Shown here: positions 24,831 to 51,539 of the stretch, in pieces | How the letters are laid out: each line of letters starts with the position of its first letter | Position numbering within the stretch: the stretch's first letter is position 1 | Source: Liolophura sinensis | Taxonomy: Eukaryota > Mollusca > Polyplacophora > Chitonida > Chitonidae | Length of the DNA: 64,000 nucleotides | NCBI RefSeq assembly: GCF_032854445.1 | Contig: NC_088295.1 | Span: forward strand, 47,231,385 to 47,295,384 | Direction of reading: 5' to 3' | Position numbers and translations under genes: made by a program | Notes under the pieces: generated by a model | What the model was told of the DNA's origin: nothing | The model's database searches: none | Seen by the model: only the letters and a program-made list of their open reading frames with translations

Positions 24831-26235
24831 CTCTAAACTTCTAACTCTCACCATGTCATATTCGGCTGTTTCCATGAAGGAAATACTAAAATAAAACCTT
24901 GAACTTCTGCATTTTGTATGCTAAATATTTCATTTTCATGCGTGAGATATCACAGCGAAACCTTGGAATACTTCCCACTCATCAGTAGAAGGTATTGAAC
25001 AAGAAAGGGCTCTCAAAACATTCATGTTGTTTTAACTCAGAAAATAAACTTCCACGAATGTTTCAAGCATGCACATACTGGGCTTTTTACTCTTTTTACT
25101 CCAAAGCTGTACACTAGTTTAGTCTCTCCTTTGAGATGTCACTTTTTTCGATATGTTTGTGGCTCGACTATAGCTTGTACACAAGGGTGAAACATGCATG
25201 AAGCAGTGCAATACCATGCACAACGGAAATATAATCTGTTTTCTTCGCGGTTTGTGTCTCTTTTTTTGTGTAGCCCGTCAGTCTCTTTCCATCGGACCAA
25301 TCAAGAGAAGCCATAACGTATTAAGGGTTGTCTTGGTTTCCTTATTATCATGGAGGCTTGTCGTAATGCTTTTGTGATAGCTTGAAGGTTCATTTGTTGA
25401 TGCATCAAGGTTCAGTTGTCAGCTTGCATAGGTTTTAATGTCGCTTTCAGCTGATAACAGTGAGATTCGAGAATTTTCTCCAAGATAATGTCTTCTCATG
25501 ACATGCAAACATCACAATAAATTGATAAAGCCTGATTTCGCCTTACATGAATTCGACGTCCCTTTCAATCTTATTTTCAGTCTTACCACCGCGTCGTGTG
25601 CTTGTCGTATGTTACAAAGCGCGGACAAGTGTTTTTGCTGCCTCACCAAAACACCTTTGACGCTAATGACCTCGTACATCCGACCCAACTCCGTCTTCAT
25701 TGAAACGACACTAGCATTTTCTACGAGCACCCCTTTCCCCATTGTACTTTTTTCGCGTCGCACAATTTTATTGGCCACATCTGCATGCTAAAACAGAATG
25801 TCTTATATGTAATGGAGGCGGTTTCAGTATTAACACTGAATTTTCGAACTGTATGCTCAATGAAGGCTTCTGGGAAATTGTTGCATACGATTCAAAAGAA
25901 TCTGTTCAGATTTATGGACTTCTATGCTCCTACCACCAAGCACGTAAGAATTCTGAACAAGATGGCCATCCGATCAGTAGATCTTTAGTGATACCATAAT
26001 CTCTGACGATCTTCCAGCGATAACGCATTCGGCTGGCCTCAAACGAATAGGCCACATGGCTTTTAAGGGCATCAAGGGTAAGTTATAGGCAGTAGTCACA
26101 GATGCGGACCTACTCCTCTCATATCAGTAAGATCGACTACCTTAGTCGTGAGTATTGTCGGATTCTCATTCACCCCTTTGGAAGGGGTAAACAAGCCACG
26201 CCGTGTACAATCCTCGTGGCTTTATAAAAAAAATA
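24831..26235. other. Intergenic sequence with unidentified open frames
   Basis: Overlapping open frames on both strands (minus 25778-25512, 88 residues; plus 25742-25999, 85 residues) look less random than their surroundings but match nothing I know. I cannot support a gene. Confidence 0.3.
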
Positions 26236-26452
26236 TTACTTGTCTATTTGATTGGAGTTTTATGCCATAGTTAAGAATATTTCACTTTCATGACGGCAGT
26301 CAGCATTACGCTGGGAAGAATGGAATCCCAGACCTTCGCACGTACGCGAGAGCGAACCAGCATCAGCTGGACTTGAATTCATAGCCATCACATTGCTGAG
26401 CGGTTCCTGGGTCATGTGGCTGCATTAGCACGCTAACCACGAAATGGTGGCT
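26236..26452 (-). repeat. SINE-A, diverged
   Basis: From CTATTTGATTGGAGTTTTATG to the head region ending CGCTAACCACG; central part partly deleted. Confidence 0.8.
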
Positions 26453-26461
26453 TTACTCAAA

Positions 26462-26647
26462 GTATTTATTTCATCTATTTGATTGATGTTTTACGTCGTA
26501 CTCATGAATTTTTCTCAGACGACGACGGGTCATTTTATGGTGGGAGGAAACCAGGACCACCTGCAGCTTGCTGGCAGACTTTCAAACGTATAGCTCCTGG
26601 GTCATTGTGCCGTACTGTCGCGCTAATAATTCCGCCACAGAGCCCCC
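26462..26647 (-). repeat. SINE-A with internal deletion
   Basis: A second copy in the same orientation only about 10 bp from the previous one. The B-box region is deleted, and it ends GCCACAGAGCCCC. Confidence 0.8.
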
Positions 26648-26649
26648 CA

Positions 26650-27579
26650 CTCAAAAATAAAACAAAGTCTTCACATGGTATAAAATAACTATACAAAGTT
26701 TTTTCTATCAGCAATAACAACAGCATTTAAAGTCTTCATTGGTGTCTTCTGCTCAAATTTCATAACAATGTTGACAAGCGCAGATAAGTAACCGATTATC
26801 CCATCACATACAGACCATTTCAAAGAACTACACAGCATCTCTTTTGAACTAAATCAGTGTGCTCATGTAGTACGATGGTCATAACTGTTCCTGACATCAT
26901 CACTTAGTTAAATTTCGATAAAATGGAACTAAATAGGCAAACATAATAAACTTTCATTAGCTGCTGCTTATTGCAATTCTTAATGGATTTATCAGCCCGG
27001 ATTAACTGGTCTTCGTACAAAGCTCTGCTCTGTATCTTTTGTGCATGTAAGATATTGGTATTACTTACTTATGCCACTTATTATGAAAATTTTCTTTCAA
27101 TACTATAAAAATTTTAACATAAAAAGCACATGTTATGATTATATTTTTCAGAAGTGGGCTGCAATTATATTAGGACGCATGATTTTTTGTCACAAAATGT
27201 TAGTGCTGCGTTTTTCAGCTTGTTAAGAGTTCAAAAGTGAATTATATTTTTCTGTTTTCCAGGAAAATTTAATTTTTCTTTAAACTGTCGAACAAAAATT
27301 TGCAACACTCTGCATCTCAATATTTACATCACAATTTCATATTTAAATATTCTCAAATTTTATTAAAAATTCTGAGTTGTACCTAACTGTGGAATAAAAT
27401 CCGACATACACATACATGTACTTATGCAGGTAAGAGACACACTGTCAGCACATCCACATCACATATTCTTCCGTATCATTTGTCCGTACTTGATCAGCAA
27501 ATGGTCCATTTTTGCCACTGTATAATCCACCTGTCCTTTATACTGTACATAGCCAAGAAGTCAGAATCTTCAGTATGAT
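26650..27579. other. Intergenic AT-rich sequence
   Basis: Lies downstream of MCM2. No gene or repeat recognised. Confidence 0.5.
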
Positions 27580-27585
27580 TTTATT
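27580..27585 (-). terminator. Candidate MCM2 polyadenylation signal (AATAAA)
   Basis: AATAAA on the minus strand, about 206 nt after the MCM2 stop codon. The position suits a short 3' UTR. The cleavage site is not determined. Confidence 0.5.
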
Positions 27586-27790
27586 GGGACACAAAGGCAC
27601 ACTTTGTGTACCTTGAGCACTTCCCTGTGTTCAAGTTCATACTTCAACACTGGCATCATTGGAGGTCCTTGGCACAGAGCACTGACGTTGGTTGATTCAC
27701 GTCAGCCTACATGAAGGATTCCCTCGAGATTCATGCACGGCTCATGACGCCAGCCTTGCCAGAATATAACAATCCATTCAACCAAAAATA

Positions 27791-42348
<14,558 letters not shown>

Positions 42349-42484
42349 GTTTGTAAACCGTTTAAAAACGATTATTTGCTGCTGTGTTTTAATGTATATA
42401 GCTGATAATTTAGAAATCCTCTCTAAGCTTACGAGAGTAGATGTTCTGTCGAACTTTTGTCACCTCTCGACGATTTGAGGGATA

Positions 42485-42602
42485 ATTTTATACTTTTTCT
42501 AGATTTTCCATTTATGAGATAAACAGAATCTCAAAACTCGTGACATTTTATACTTTTTCTAGATTTTCCATTTATGAGATAAACAGAATCTCAAAACTCG
42601 TG
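42485..42602. repeat. Exact two-copy direct repeat, period 60 bp
   Basis: Two copies, identical over at least 56 bp (from ATTTTATACTTTTTCTAG to CTCAAAACTCGTG). They lie about 140-250 bp upstream of the proposed MCM2 start codon. Confidence 0.95.
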
Positions 42603-42640
42603 GCCATGTAGGATCAACTTTGTTGAAGTTGACTCAAAAA

Positions 42641-42650
42641 CTTCGCGCCC
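42641..42650 (-). promoter_or_regulatory. Candidate E2F site upstream of MCM2
   Basis: CTTCGCGCCC (complement GGGCGCGAAG), one base off a classic E2F core, about 300 bp above the MCM2 start. The position fits a proximal promoter, but it is unproven. Confidence 0.35.
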
Positions 42651-42654
42651 GAGG

Positions 42655-43920
42655 CTTGAAACAAATGAAATTGTTCATTTTTCAAATTTTTAAACTCTCG
42701 TTTAATAAATCTGATACGACATGGTCACTCGTCCGAGATCCTCTATATATATGCCGCCCTTAGATCGAGGTCTCAGACTAAGCATTTAGGCGAACTGAAA
42801 TTTTTCAGAAGCAAATCTATGTTACTGTTTCAAGCACACTACCAGGCTAGTGCTAGCTCTCCACGTATATCTGTTAACACTCAACACATCTAAGTAACAA
42901 ACACCACGCAACTAAAGCAGCCATTTTTAAAGATCTCTAATCCATCTAGATGGACTCAGTGTGATTTGGGTTTCGAAAGTTTCAACGGCTGGATTACTGT
43001 TGAAGGATGGTATACCAATGCTGGTTCTGACATATTACAATTCGGGCGTTTTGGGGAATCGGTGGATAGCAAAAATAACGTAGGCTTCGAGCCGGTTTTT
43101 CAGTGAAATTGTCCCCGTGGAAGTCTATGACCGAAGCTGGGCGTTTCGGTAGGAGTGTTTACCTTAACTTTGGGCTATGCGGCGATTTGTTTAAGAGTCG
43201 GCGATGCACTTAGTGTTAGGATGAATGTCAGAATATGCACACTGAGTTCATCTGGATGGACTAAAAGGTCTGATGATAACACTCGACGAGCCGCGCAGCT
43301 CGACTAGTAGCCGAGAAACAACATACCGAACTTCGTCGTCTACGACAGAGAAAACTGTGTGCAGGCTTATATGTACGCCACTAAATTAATGATAAATTAT
43401 TCGAATAATTACCGTCATTTCAGTTGCTGAATCTTAGATCACCCACAGACACCGTTCGCCAATTTAACGAAGTCCTTTCTGCACAAAGATGCGATCAACG
43501 TGATCGTAAAGCGCGGGCAATGAGAGGTCATTGGGGTCAAACAGGGGCAGCACCGTCAGGACAAATTACACCGTTGAAAATAGGTCGTTGTACTTGTGAA
43601 AGTTTTAGCTTATAACATAACAAGGTAAGCGCAGTGATGAGTTACAAAACAGAACATGAGTTCATATGTATATGCGACGTGTAATTAAACGCAGAAATAT
43701 CTTTTACATTTGTGCCTCAGTTATTTGACCCACTGTCAACTCGAATATCATTACGCTGTTTTCCCGCGCTTTAGAAGTACTCGTGTGTACTGTGTGAGTG
43801 GAACAAGGATACAGTAACGGAGGCTTTAAACACAAACATTTGTGAACACAACACAAAAGCGATCGCTTAAGAGTTATGCATCAAATGTAAGCAAGCTACT
43901 TCTTGAGGGTATATTTTGGC
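42655..43920. other. CpG-richer sequence upstream of MCM2
   Basis: Contains a TATA-like CTATATATATG near 42743, many CpG between 42960 and 43330, and TTTTCCCGC (perfect E2F core) at 43759-43767. It may hold the MCM2 promoter or a divergent transcript. I can support no protein gene; the 63-residue frame at 43424 is unremarkable. Confidence 0.35.
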
Positions 43921-44139
43921 GGTCAAAGCGTCAAAATAACGCAACCCAAGTATGCGAACAATGTTCAAGGTGGTTAGTATACATGTGGACGTGATAGAAA
44001 AAAATTAAGAGAAGAATGAAGTGGACGATCGGTTGTAAAATGTAGACTTTATGGCGCCCGGAGAATCTACATGAAATTATTGATTTCCACTCTTCAGTTG
44101 TCTTATCAATGAAGAAAAGTAGCACTCTCTTGAGAAGTG

Positions 44140-44150
44140 TTCGCGCCAAA
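44140..44150. promoter_or_regulatory. Candidate E2F site
   Basis: TTCGCGCCAAA is the perfect complement of TTTGGCGCGAA, the high-affinity E2F form, and it overlaps an inverted CCAAT-like ATTGG. It lies 1.8 kb above the MCM2 start, so its target is uncertain. Confidence 0.35.
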
Positions 44151-44514
44151 TTGGTATAATAAGCCCTGTAAATCTGATTTCCATGGAAAACATTTTTCAC
44201 AATTCAGAAAGTGTACATACGTACAGGTATATATGCATGAACATATATATGATAACCGCCAATTATAAAGCAATATTTATTTTCACTGTTTCAGCCCTGG
44301 ATTACTGACTCTATAACATTTTAAAGTAACAAATATCTTTTCTGGAAGGCTGGTATATAGAGGGCTATATGTGACATAACCACCCCTTCATGTCAGGGAC
44401 ACAGAATCAGTGCTGATCTTTGGCTGAGTTGAGACACGTACACTTGTAGTTTCCTGGGTTATACTATACAGGCTTTTTCACGCTTGAATAAATCTGCCAG
44501 ACCTAAATTCACCT

Positions 44515-44770
44515 TAAGCTTAGAACTTCCTCGCTTGGCGTTCAGCACGAAGGGGATTAATTGTGCAACGACTCATGTTAGTATAATGGCTCGGGCGAGG
44601 CGCCTAATTACTTGCCTTCGGTAAGGCGTCTCAATGAAGCAGCACTAGAGCGGTGGAAATCTGTTCTCCATCAAGGAGGCACATTACATGCACTCTTAGG
44701 ATTCCTTCGTCGTCATATGACTGAAAAATTGTTAAGTACGACGTTAATACCCAAGCCCTCACTCACTCAC
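44515..44770 (+). repeat. SINE-B, head-truncated
   Basis: Second SINE-like family: CTTCCTCGCTTGGCGTTCAG, then GTATAATGGCTCGGGCGAGG, and an end with 'TCGTCGTCATATGACTGAAA' + AATTGTTAAGTACGACGTTAA and a CTCACTCACTCAC tail. Confidence 0.8.
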
Positions 44771-45169
44771 CTTGGGCTGGGCATAACCTAGCTGGACTTG
44801 CGTATCTCACACGACACCGAATTGGAATCAATCCTGTATTCTTTTAAATCCAGTTCCCAAAAGAGATATTCGCAAGTACGTACCTTGGATTGTCATCAAT
44901 CTAGCTGATATCAAGACAAAAGAGGGGCTGTATGACCTACTTTTGGTAGTCAATTTGGAGCACCGTGACTCCTGGCTTTTTTTTTTTTGCCAATGTGATG
45001 ATGTCACATGCAAGCCCTCTATATGTGATCCCCTTACCTAAGAGCAGATCATGCTTTGCAACCACGGAAGTTAGAAGAAAAGACAACACTAGATCACATG
45101 TATATATTCATTGGCAAGGTAGCTGACATACATAAAGTTTAATTTTTTATTTTTTTCATTACAAAGTGG

Positions 45170-45384
45170 TTTCATTATGCCAAGTGGTTACGGGGCTAGT
45201 GCTGTACAGTGAATCGATCAGAAGCCTCTCATCATATAGATCGGTGTGAGTTCAAGTCTAGCCCATGATGGATCCCGTTGTGCTCGTACATGGGAAGGTC
45301 TGTGTCCCCCACCCGCCCACAAACCATCATGCTGCCACTGTGTGATCGAAAATTTATAAGTGAAAACACCAATCACATAAATGA
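45170..45384 (+). repeat. SINE-A, diverged
   Basis: Damaged head (GCCAAGTGGTTACGGGGC), intact GAGTTCAAGTCTAG, central GTACATGGGAAGGTCTGTG and a CACCAATCACATAAATGAA tail. Confidence 0.75.
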
Positions 45385-45958
45385 ATGTATAATCAGTTGG
45401 GTATGGCAGCTGTAAAGTTATCACCGTAACAATGGAGCTTTCATTGTCTGTTATTAAGGTACTTGTCCGAGTTCACGTGACAAGACTTCTAAACTCCTTT
45501 TAAACGGCTTCCCATGCAGTCTGGTGCTAAAACAGCACCACGTGTCTTTGTTTATACCCTAGAATAAAGTGGGCGGAGTTATGTAGGCTACGCCCCGCTG
45601 GAATGCCCCACATTTTCTGTGTAAAATTTCAGGTGTAGTTAGAAAACCACATTTTTAAAAATTTAAATTCATAGTTTGTTTTATCGAGTACCGATGAGGA
45701 TGAAAGTGAGAGCCAAAGTAGCCCGCCGGTAACGTGATTGTTGTTGTTGTAATGATTGACGTACTTACAGTACAGTAGTCGCTGGTTTCTGTAAATAAGA
45801 CATACTGTTCTGGCGCGGCACTGATTAGGAAGTATATATGTTTTGAAAAACACATGAATCTGCATACAGTAAAGACACAAAAACAATTTTAAGGAACTGA
45901 CAAACGTCCGACCATGCACCATTTGTCACTACTTAAATTTTGACAGTGGGGTGTGGGT

Positions 45959-46030
45959 GGCTTGTTGGTCTAGTGGTATGATTCTCGCTTAGGGTGCGAG
46001 AGGTCCCGGGTTCAATTCCCGGACAAGCCC
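45959..46030 (+). tRNA. tRNA-Pro (anticodon AGG)
   Basis: 72-nt gene with a perfect 7-bp acceptor stem (GGCTTGT / ACAAGCC), discriminator C, A box TGGTCTAGTGG, anticodon loop with AGG between paired TCTCG/CGAGA arms, and B box GGTTCAATTCC. A TTTT Pol III stop follows about 10 bp downstream. It is nearly the same as animal tRNA-Pro(AGG), intact, and not part of the surrounding SINEs. Confidence 0.97.
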
Positions 46031-46549
46031 TTGGTAGCGTTTTGTCTCTCGTATTACTATACTTCTTGTATTCTATTTGCTCCCATTCAAAAAATTTTAA
46101 AAATTAAATAATTCTGCAGACAGGGTTAGGGTTGGGGGTTGAGGTGATAGTCCCAACAAATGATTTGTGGATGGTTGTTTGGTGGGTGCCTGTTGGCCTA
46201 CATCTTCACGATACCAGTATACGGAATAGATTGAAAAAAGTTTGCCCTGTATGGGAGGTAAATGTATCTCCTTTTGACTGACTGCAGTTAATTGGGAACT
46301 CTTGTTATGCAATTTAAACACCCACCCCCAACTCTCAAATCCACATATTCAATAAATACACGCGCTTAGAGGAAATATGGTTTAAGTTCATTTTAAAAAC
46401 TGGATGAAAAGTCTAAAATTTAGAAAAAAATGAAAATAGTTCATATTCATAACGCTCTGTTTCCATACAGGATGGCAACTAATATGAAGAAACAAAGTAG
46501 GAAACAAAACACTAAAGTAAAATGGTAAGAGAGGGAGAGTAAAACAAGA

Positions 46550-46690
46550 GCGGCTCGATAGTGTGATGGTTGGTAAATGGTTACACACGTAACAGGTAAA
46601 ATCGGACTGCTTGTCAATTTACCTCAGTTCTTTTATTTTAACTGTTTATGAAAGTGCGTATATAGTAGCAAATTGCACGCTCCGTATGCA
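46550..46690 (+). repeat. Dispersed repeat D, copy 1
   Basis: GTGTGATGGTTGGTAAATGG, CACGTAACAGGTAAAATCGG, TTGTCAATTTACCTCAGTT, ATAGTAGCAAATTGCACGCTCC. Four further copies follow in the same orientation. Confidence 0.7.
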
Positions 46691-46748
46691 GTGGCATGCA
46701 TGGCTGAGCCAGAGAGAAAACCATTTCAGACCGAGAAAAAAAACAAAG

Positions 46749-46773
46749 TTGTATATATATATATATTATATAC
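46749..46773. repeat. TA microsatellite
   Basis: Run of TATATATA with one interruption. Confidence 0.8.
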
Positions 46774-46869
46774 TTTGAAAAAGCAAATGTGTAGCGCTTT
46801 GTACACATGTGTGATTTGTACATGTAAAGAAGACGTATATCAAGCACGAGTACACAACTTGGTACACAT

Positions 46870-48430
46870 TTAAAGTGTACACAAAGAAGCTGAATGCACG
46901 GTACACATTAACATCCCTCTACAAATTTGTTACAGTTAATGTGTACGTGTGCTAGGCATCTTGTGTATGTTTTGTAAGCAATTTCTCTTGGAGTAGTAAA
47001 TCCTTATGTGGAGGATAGCCTCAGATACAATACTGTTAAACTCCCCAAACAGGTAGGTATAAAGAGTTGTATTGTGATTTGAACATGGTTGTGAAAGTTG
47101 CATGTCCCTAGACCACTCCTCGTTTGTAGCCACTCCTCGCCTGTTTTGCCCCATTTGATTTTACATAATCTTAAGTTCAAGACGATTCCTTGTTGGTTGT
47201 AAGGTGTTTAAAAGTTCACCTCTTTTATTCGTTTGCTTATGATTGTCTTATTTTAAATTGTCAAGAGCAAATTTACCATTCACCTACTTTGCCAACTGAT
47301 TCTCCCCTTGAAGACATCTGATACTGTACCGATAAGTCACCACGTCAACTTGCTTGTCTCTTGGTATCAAACAAGCACATCCTGAGGGTAACAGATCAGC
47401 ATTAAACGATATGCTTGATGTTTTATCATTTATGAAAATAAATCAGACCCTGTGAAAAAACCTAGATTTATCAATTTCCTGCGGAGGTACGCAGACCTTG
47501 TGCGGAAATTGTGCTGAAATTGGAAGGAAATGTCCAAAAAGTGTTGCAAGTGCTTGGAAACTGCATTCTCAGGTGTTGATTTTACCCTTCATGTGCGTCA
47601 CACAGGAAGGTAAACTTTGTAAGTTTCCTTTACATTGTATAAACTGCATCAAGTCTAGGAACTATTTTTTCATCCATGTTTTCCTTTTGCTGTTGTGTGA
47701 ATTGCGTAAAGTGTTATGATGGCTGTGTATCTGTTGCCCTGGGCGTTCTGTTGAAGTTCAGGTAACGTACGCCAGACTCGTTTGTTTCGTAACACAAATG
47801 GTCTGAAGACAAGCAGAGAAATCTCTCCGCCCTTGTCATCCACTTGTCTCCATCTTTTGTTAACGCCAAAGTTTCGGAGCGTAAGGATGCACTATTTGGC
47901 ATCACATGTAGCTTGTGTGAGCGACGTGTTCAGGAATAGCAAACTAACAGGGGCTGGAGACCTTACATGTACCTGGTGACCCAGGGTTGGGGTTCATAAA
48001 ACAAATATGAAGCGAATTGCTTTGGTTTATCACTGATTATCCGATTAATGTAGTATTTTATCTACAACATGTACACCAGTCAGGACAACTAAAAGCAGTG
48101 ACTGAAATGTGGACTTTGTGGGTGGAAGAAACTCGAAAGCCCGGCAAAAACCAGAGACTTTCGACAAGCTTCAAGGGAATTTTCTCACATGTGACCTTTT
48201 ACCACACATCCACACTATGCTGGTGGAAGACAAGTGGTCTTCAACGAACGTTACAATAGGCAAACGGCCGAAAGAGCACCCTCAACCGCTTATTGTCACC
48301 AAGGCCCCACTAGCAGTTAGAGGAGGGGGATCTATAAATTCCCTGTCCTAATCTGTATTGCTTGTAGACCCTGATGGTCGTATATATTATGCAAAACTAC
48401 AAAAGTGGTACAGCACAGAGAGTAGGCCTA
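46870..48430. other. Intergenic sequence
   Basis: No gene or known repeat that I can support. The short open frames have no recognisable domain. Confidence 0.4.
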
Positions 48431-48432
48431 AA

Positions 48433-48540
48433 TCCAGAGCAGCGACGACAGTTCGATACATGGCAAATTGTCACGCATAACCGGTCAAATTCGGCCTGTT
48501 GTCAATTTACCTCAGTTAGGGTTTTATTCTGTAACTTCCA
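48433..48540 (+). repeat. Dispersed repeat D, copy 2
   Basis: AGCAGCGACGACAGTTCGATA, CATAACCGGTCAAATTCGGCC, TTGTCAATTTACCTCAGTT. The 3' part is lost. Confidence 0.7.
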
Positions 48541-49039
48541 TAACATCCATCCAATACAAGGCCGAAATAATATGCCTTTTACTTACACTCATACAGCATT
48601 TCACCGAATTTCGTGAACACCTGAAATTAACGAGACACTCGTTTCTGAAATGATCACGTGGCAATGTTAAGGGAACTGACCTTGGCCTAGGCCGATATGA
48701 TGGAGGCTAAAGATGAAAGACGAAGAGAAGAGACCCGCTGTCAAAAGTCAGCAAAGGCGCAACCCTAATCCCACATTTAGACCAATCCGTTTAATGTATG
48801 TTTATAGTCTATATGGACGGTTAATGTTCCAGTATTCCTCTGGCCTCTTTGTTGACACACGATGACAAGCGGCCTACAACGTTAACATAATTTAAAACAT
48901 TAAGATTTTATGTAATACGAAGTTTTTTTCTTTTGTTCCGAGCCTGAAGGGCTTCAAACATTGGGGAAGAAGCAAAGTCCCTACCGCCCTGTTGTAAGCC
49001 TATGATTATACAAAAAGTTACCCTTTGGGATTTATAGGC

Positions 49040-49280
49040 CTATTTATTTATTTATGTGATTGGTGATTTACACCGTTCTGAAGAACGAACTGATATTCAT
49101 TCATCATACAACGACGGATGGAAAGTGGACAGAGCCCAGGGGAAGCCCATGACCATCCAGGTGTTGCTGCCAGACCGGAGAGTAAGTCAACATAAGCTGG
49201 ACTTAAACTCACATTGGCGAGAAGCTCCTGGATCACTGTGCTGTAAGAAAACAATAACCATTAGACCACTGAGGTCCCCA
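49040..49280 (-). repeat. SINE-A, diverged
   Basis: Tail TATTTATTTATTTATGTGATTGG to head ACCACTGAGGTCCCC, with internal deletions. Confidence 0.8.
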
Positions 49281-49739
49281 CGTTCCTAGACATACAAACA
49301 ACAGTAGTAAAGCAAACTTTTACGTAGATAAAGTAGAAAGATGCAGAGACGATGTCACATCAGACATGAGGAGTGTGGTGGATAGGTTATGCATTGAAGG
49401 GTATATTATATTACCTCCAAACACTGAAGAGCCCAAGAACCAAATAGCCGAACATGACTGCCGCCATGTATCTGAATCTCTTCTGTGTTTAGTGTTCCAT
49501 TATTTGCTGACAAAAGTCGATAAAAATCGTAAATACAATGAATCAGAAAACCTCCCGATATTGTTATGAGTCAGTTTGACAGTTGCCTTTTCGTATAGCT
49601 GACCGTTCAGACTGTTTAACCCACAGTTGACGAAGATTCTACACACTTGACAATATGTCTTAATTACTTGTCAATGTTGCTAACGATGCTGTCATTGGAT
49701 ATTTAAAAGTTATTGGTATCTATATCAAAAGATTTAGGC

Positions 49740-49820
49740 TTCTTTCCACCGTAATGCTGGCCGCTGTCGTATGTGAAATATTCTTGAGAACAGCTTAAAA
49801 CACCAATCAAACAAATAACT
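49740..49820 (+). repeat. SINE-A 3' fragment
   Basis: CCACCGTAATGCTGGCCGCTG to the tail; the rest is missing. Confidence 0.75.
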
Positions 49821-49989
49821 AAGTCAACTACCTCAACCAATCAGATTTAGTTTGTATATAATATAAAATAAGTATTTAATCTATACTTTTTTTTACAAAT
49901 CTTAACGGCTCTTGTTTGTGTCTGTCTTTTTCCATTTCAAGTTGATTTTGGTTGTGTTCATACATTGTTATGTAGAAAACCACGACTGT

Positions 49990-50075
49990 TTCTGGTCCTA
50001 ACACATTCTTGTCACAGCATGTATGGCTGCGATATTGCCTCTGTGGCGTTAAACCTCATTCATTCATTCAGTCAA
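49990..50075 (+). repeat. SINE-C 3' fragment
   Basis: TATGGCTGCGATATTGCCTC, TGGCGTTAAACCTCATTCATTCATTC, complement of the fragment at 36832-36890. Confidence 0.55.
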
Positions 50076-50329
50076 TGCAGATACATTATAACGACTAAAC
50101 ATCCTCACACACGAGAGGTACAACACCCTTCAGCGCGCAACAACCGGCTTACTATTGATGAAGCTGTTGATCCCCCACCCCCCCACTGTTGTCAAGCTTG
50201 TGTTTCATCAACAAGTTCCCTATTGCACTAGAAACCTAGAGTCTAGTTGTTTACACGTCGCCAGGTATACGACCTGATCCTAATTATGAAACCCTCGCAG
50301 CTATTCTTCATATCGCAACCAATATTGTT

Positions 50330-50513
50330 CAGGGGTTTCCACGGGGGTATGGTTAGCGTGCCAGTGCAGCACAATGACTCAAGGGCCTCTCACAAATGCG
50401 GTCGCTGTGTGTGTTTAAGTTCAGCTCATGCTGGTTTCCTCTCCGGTCGTACGTGGGAAGAATTTCTCACTTATACGATGGCGATCAGTTTCATGGGTGA
50501 AGCAAACCGGATA
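50330..50513 (+). repeat. Chimeric SINE-A: plus-strand head joined to minus-strand middle
   Basis: 50330-50460 reads as a plus-strand head and centre (up to GTACGTGGGAAG). From 50461 it switches to the minus-strand sequence TTTCTCACTTATACGATGGC. The join keeps no tail. Confidence 0.75.
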
Positions 50514-50744
50514 CCACCGTCCTTTAGCCACTAACGATTATTTAGCTTACCGATTTTGCAAATGGAATAATGCACGCCACCCTTCATATAGACGGGGAAT
50601 TATCAGCTTTCCGAATAATATTATAAAAAGTCTCAAGACCCTCAGGTGGTAAACTTACAGTCATGGTGTCGTGCATCTAGGCTCCAAAACAATCAACTAC
50701 AAAGGGCATTCCAGGTCACTACTCGGAAGAATATTTGTAAAACC

Positions 50745-51065
50745 CGCCTCGAAGTCGGGATACCTGGGATCAAACCCGAGTCGGGTCATACCAAACACTA
50801 GTACTGGTAACGGTACTGCTGCTTTGCCTCAGAACTAGGAAGTTAGAGCAAGGAAAAGCGACGGATTGGCCCGGTGTCAGTATAATTTGACTTGGTCACG
50901 TCTAGTGTCTTCGGCACGATACCTCTGTGGCCGCAACACCTTGGACTGGCATGGACTCGCCGTGTCCCAAGAAGACACAGTATATGTACATGTGGACACA
51001 TGACACACTAATGACTCTTCGTCGTCAAATGACTGAAAAATTGCTCGGTATTGCTCCTAAGTTGG
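50745..51065 (+). repeat. SINE-B related copy
   Basis: GATCAAACCCGAGTCGGG (B-box-like), GCCCGGTGTCAGTATAATTTG, GTCTAGTGTCTTCGGCAC and TCTTCGTCGTCAAATGACTG followed by AAAAATTGC at the end. It shares its 3' part with 44515-44770 and its middle with 59357-59650. Confidence 0.7.
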
Positions 51066-51083
51066 GTTAACCGGAATTAGAGT

Positions 51084-51338
51084 TATTTATTTATTTGATT
51101 GGTGTTTTACGCCGTACTCAAGAATATTTCACTTATACCACGGCGGCCAGCATTATGGTGGGGGGAAACCGGGCACAGCCTGGGGGAAACCCACGACCAT
51201 CCGCAGGTTGCTGGGAGAGCTTCCCACTTACGACAGGAGAGGAAGCCAGCATGTGCTGGACTTGAACTCACAGCGACCGCATTGGTGAGAGACTCCTGGG
51301 TTATTGCGCTGTGCTAGCGCGCTAACCAACTGAGCCCC
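51084..51338 (-). repeat. SINE-A, near full length
   Basis: Well-preserved copy from tail to CTAACCAACTGAGCC. It abuts the 3' end of the SINE-B copy. Confidence 0.9.
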
Positions 51339-51539
51339 GAACCGGAATTTACCTTTTTCAATGCAGATGGAAGTCCATCAATACTAAAAGCTCAATTATA
51401 ATTTTTCGATTTCTTTTTTGAAAAAAAAAATTAGTAATTTACTTTTTTCTATTGATTTTTGTTATGTTGAACTTGATGATAACGCTTTTCTGGAGATGAT
51501 TTCGAGAAATTCACTTCTCCAGGTTAAGTTAACAGATCT

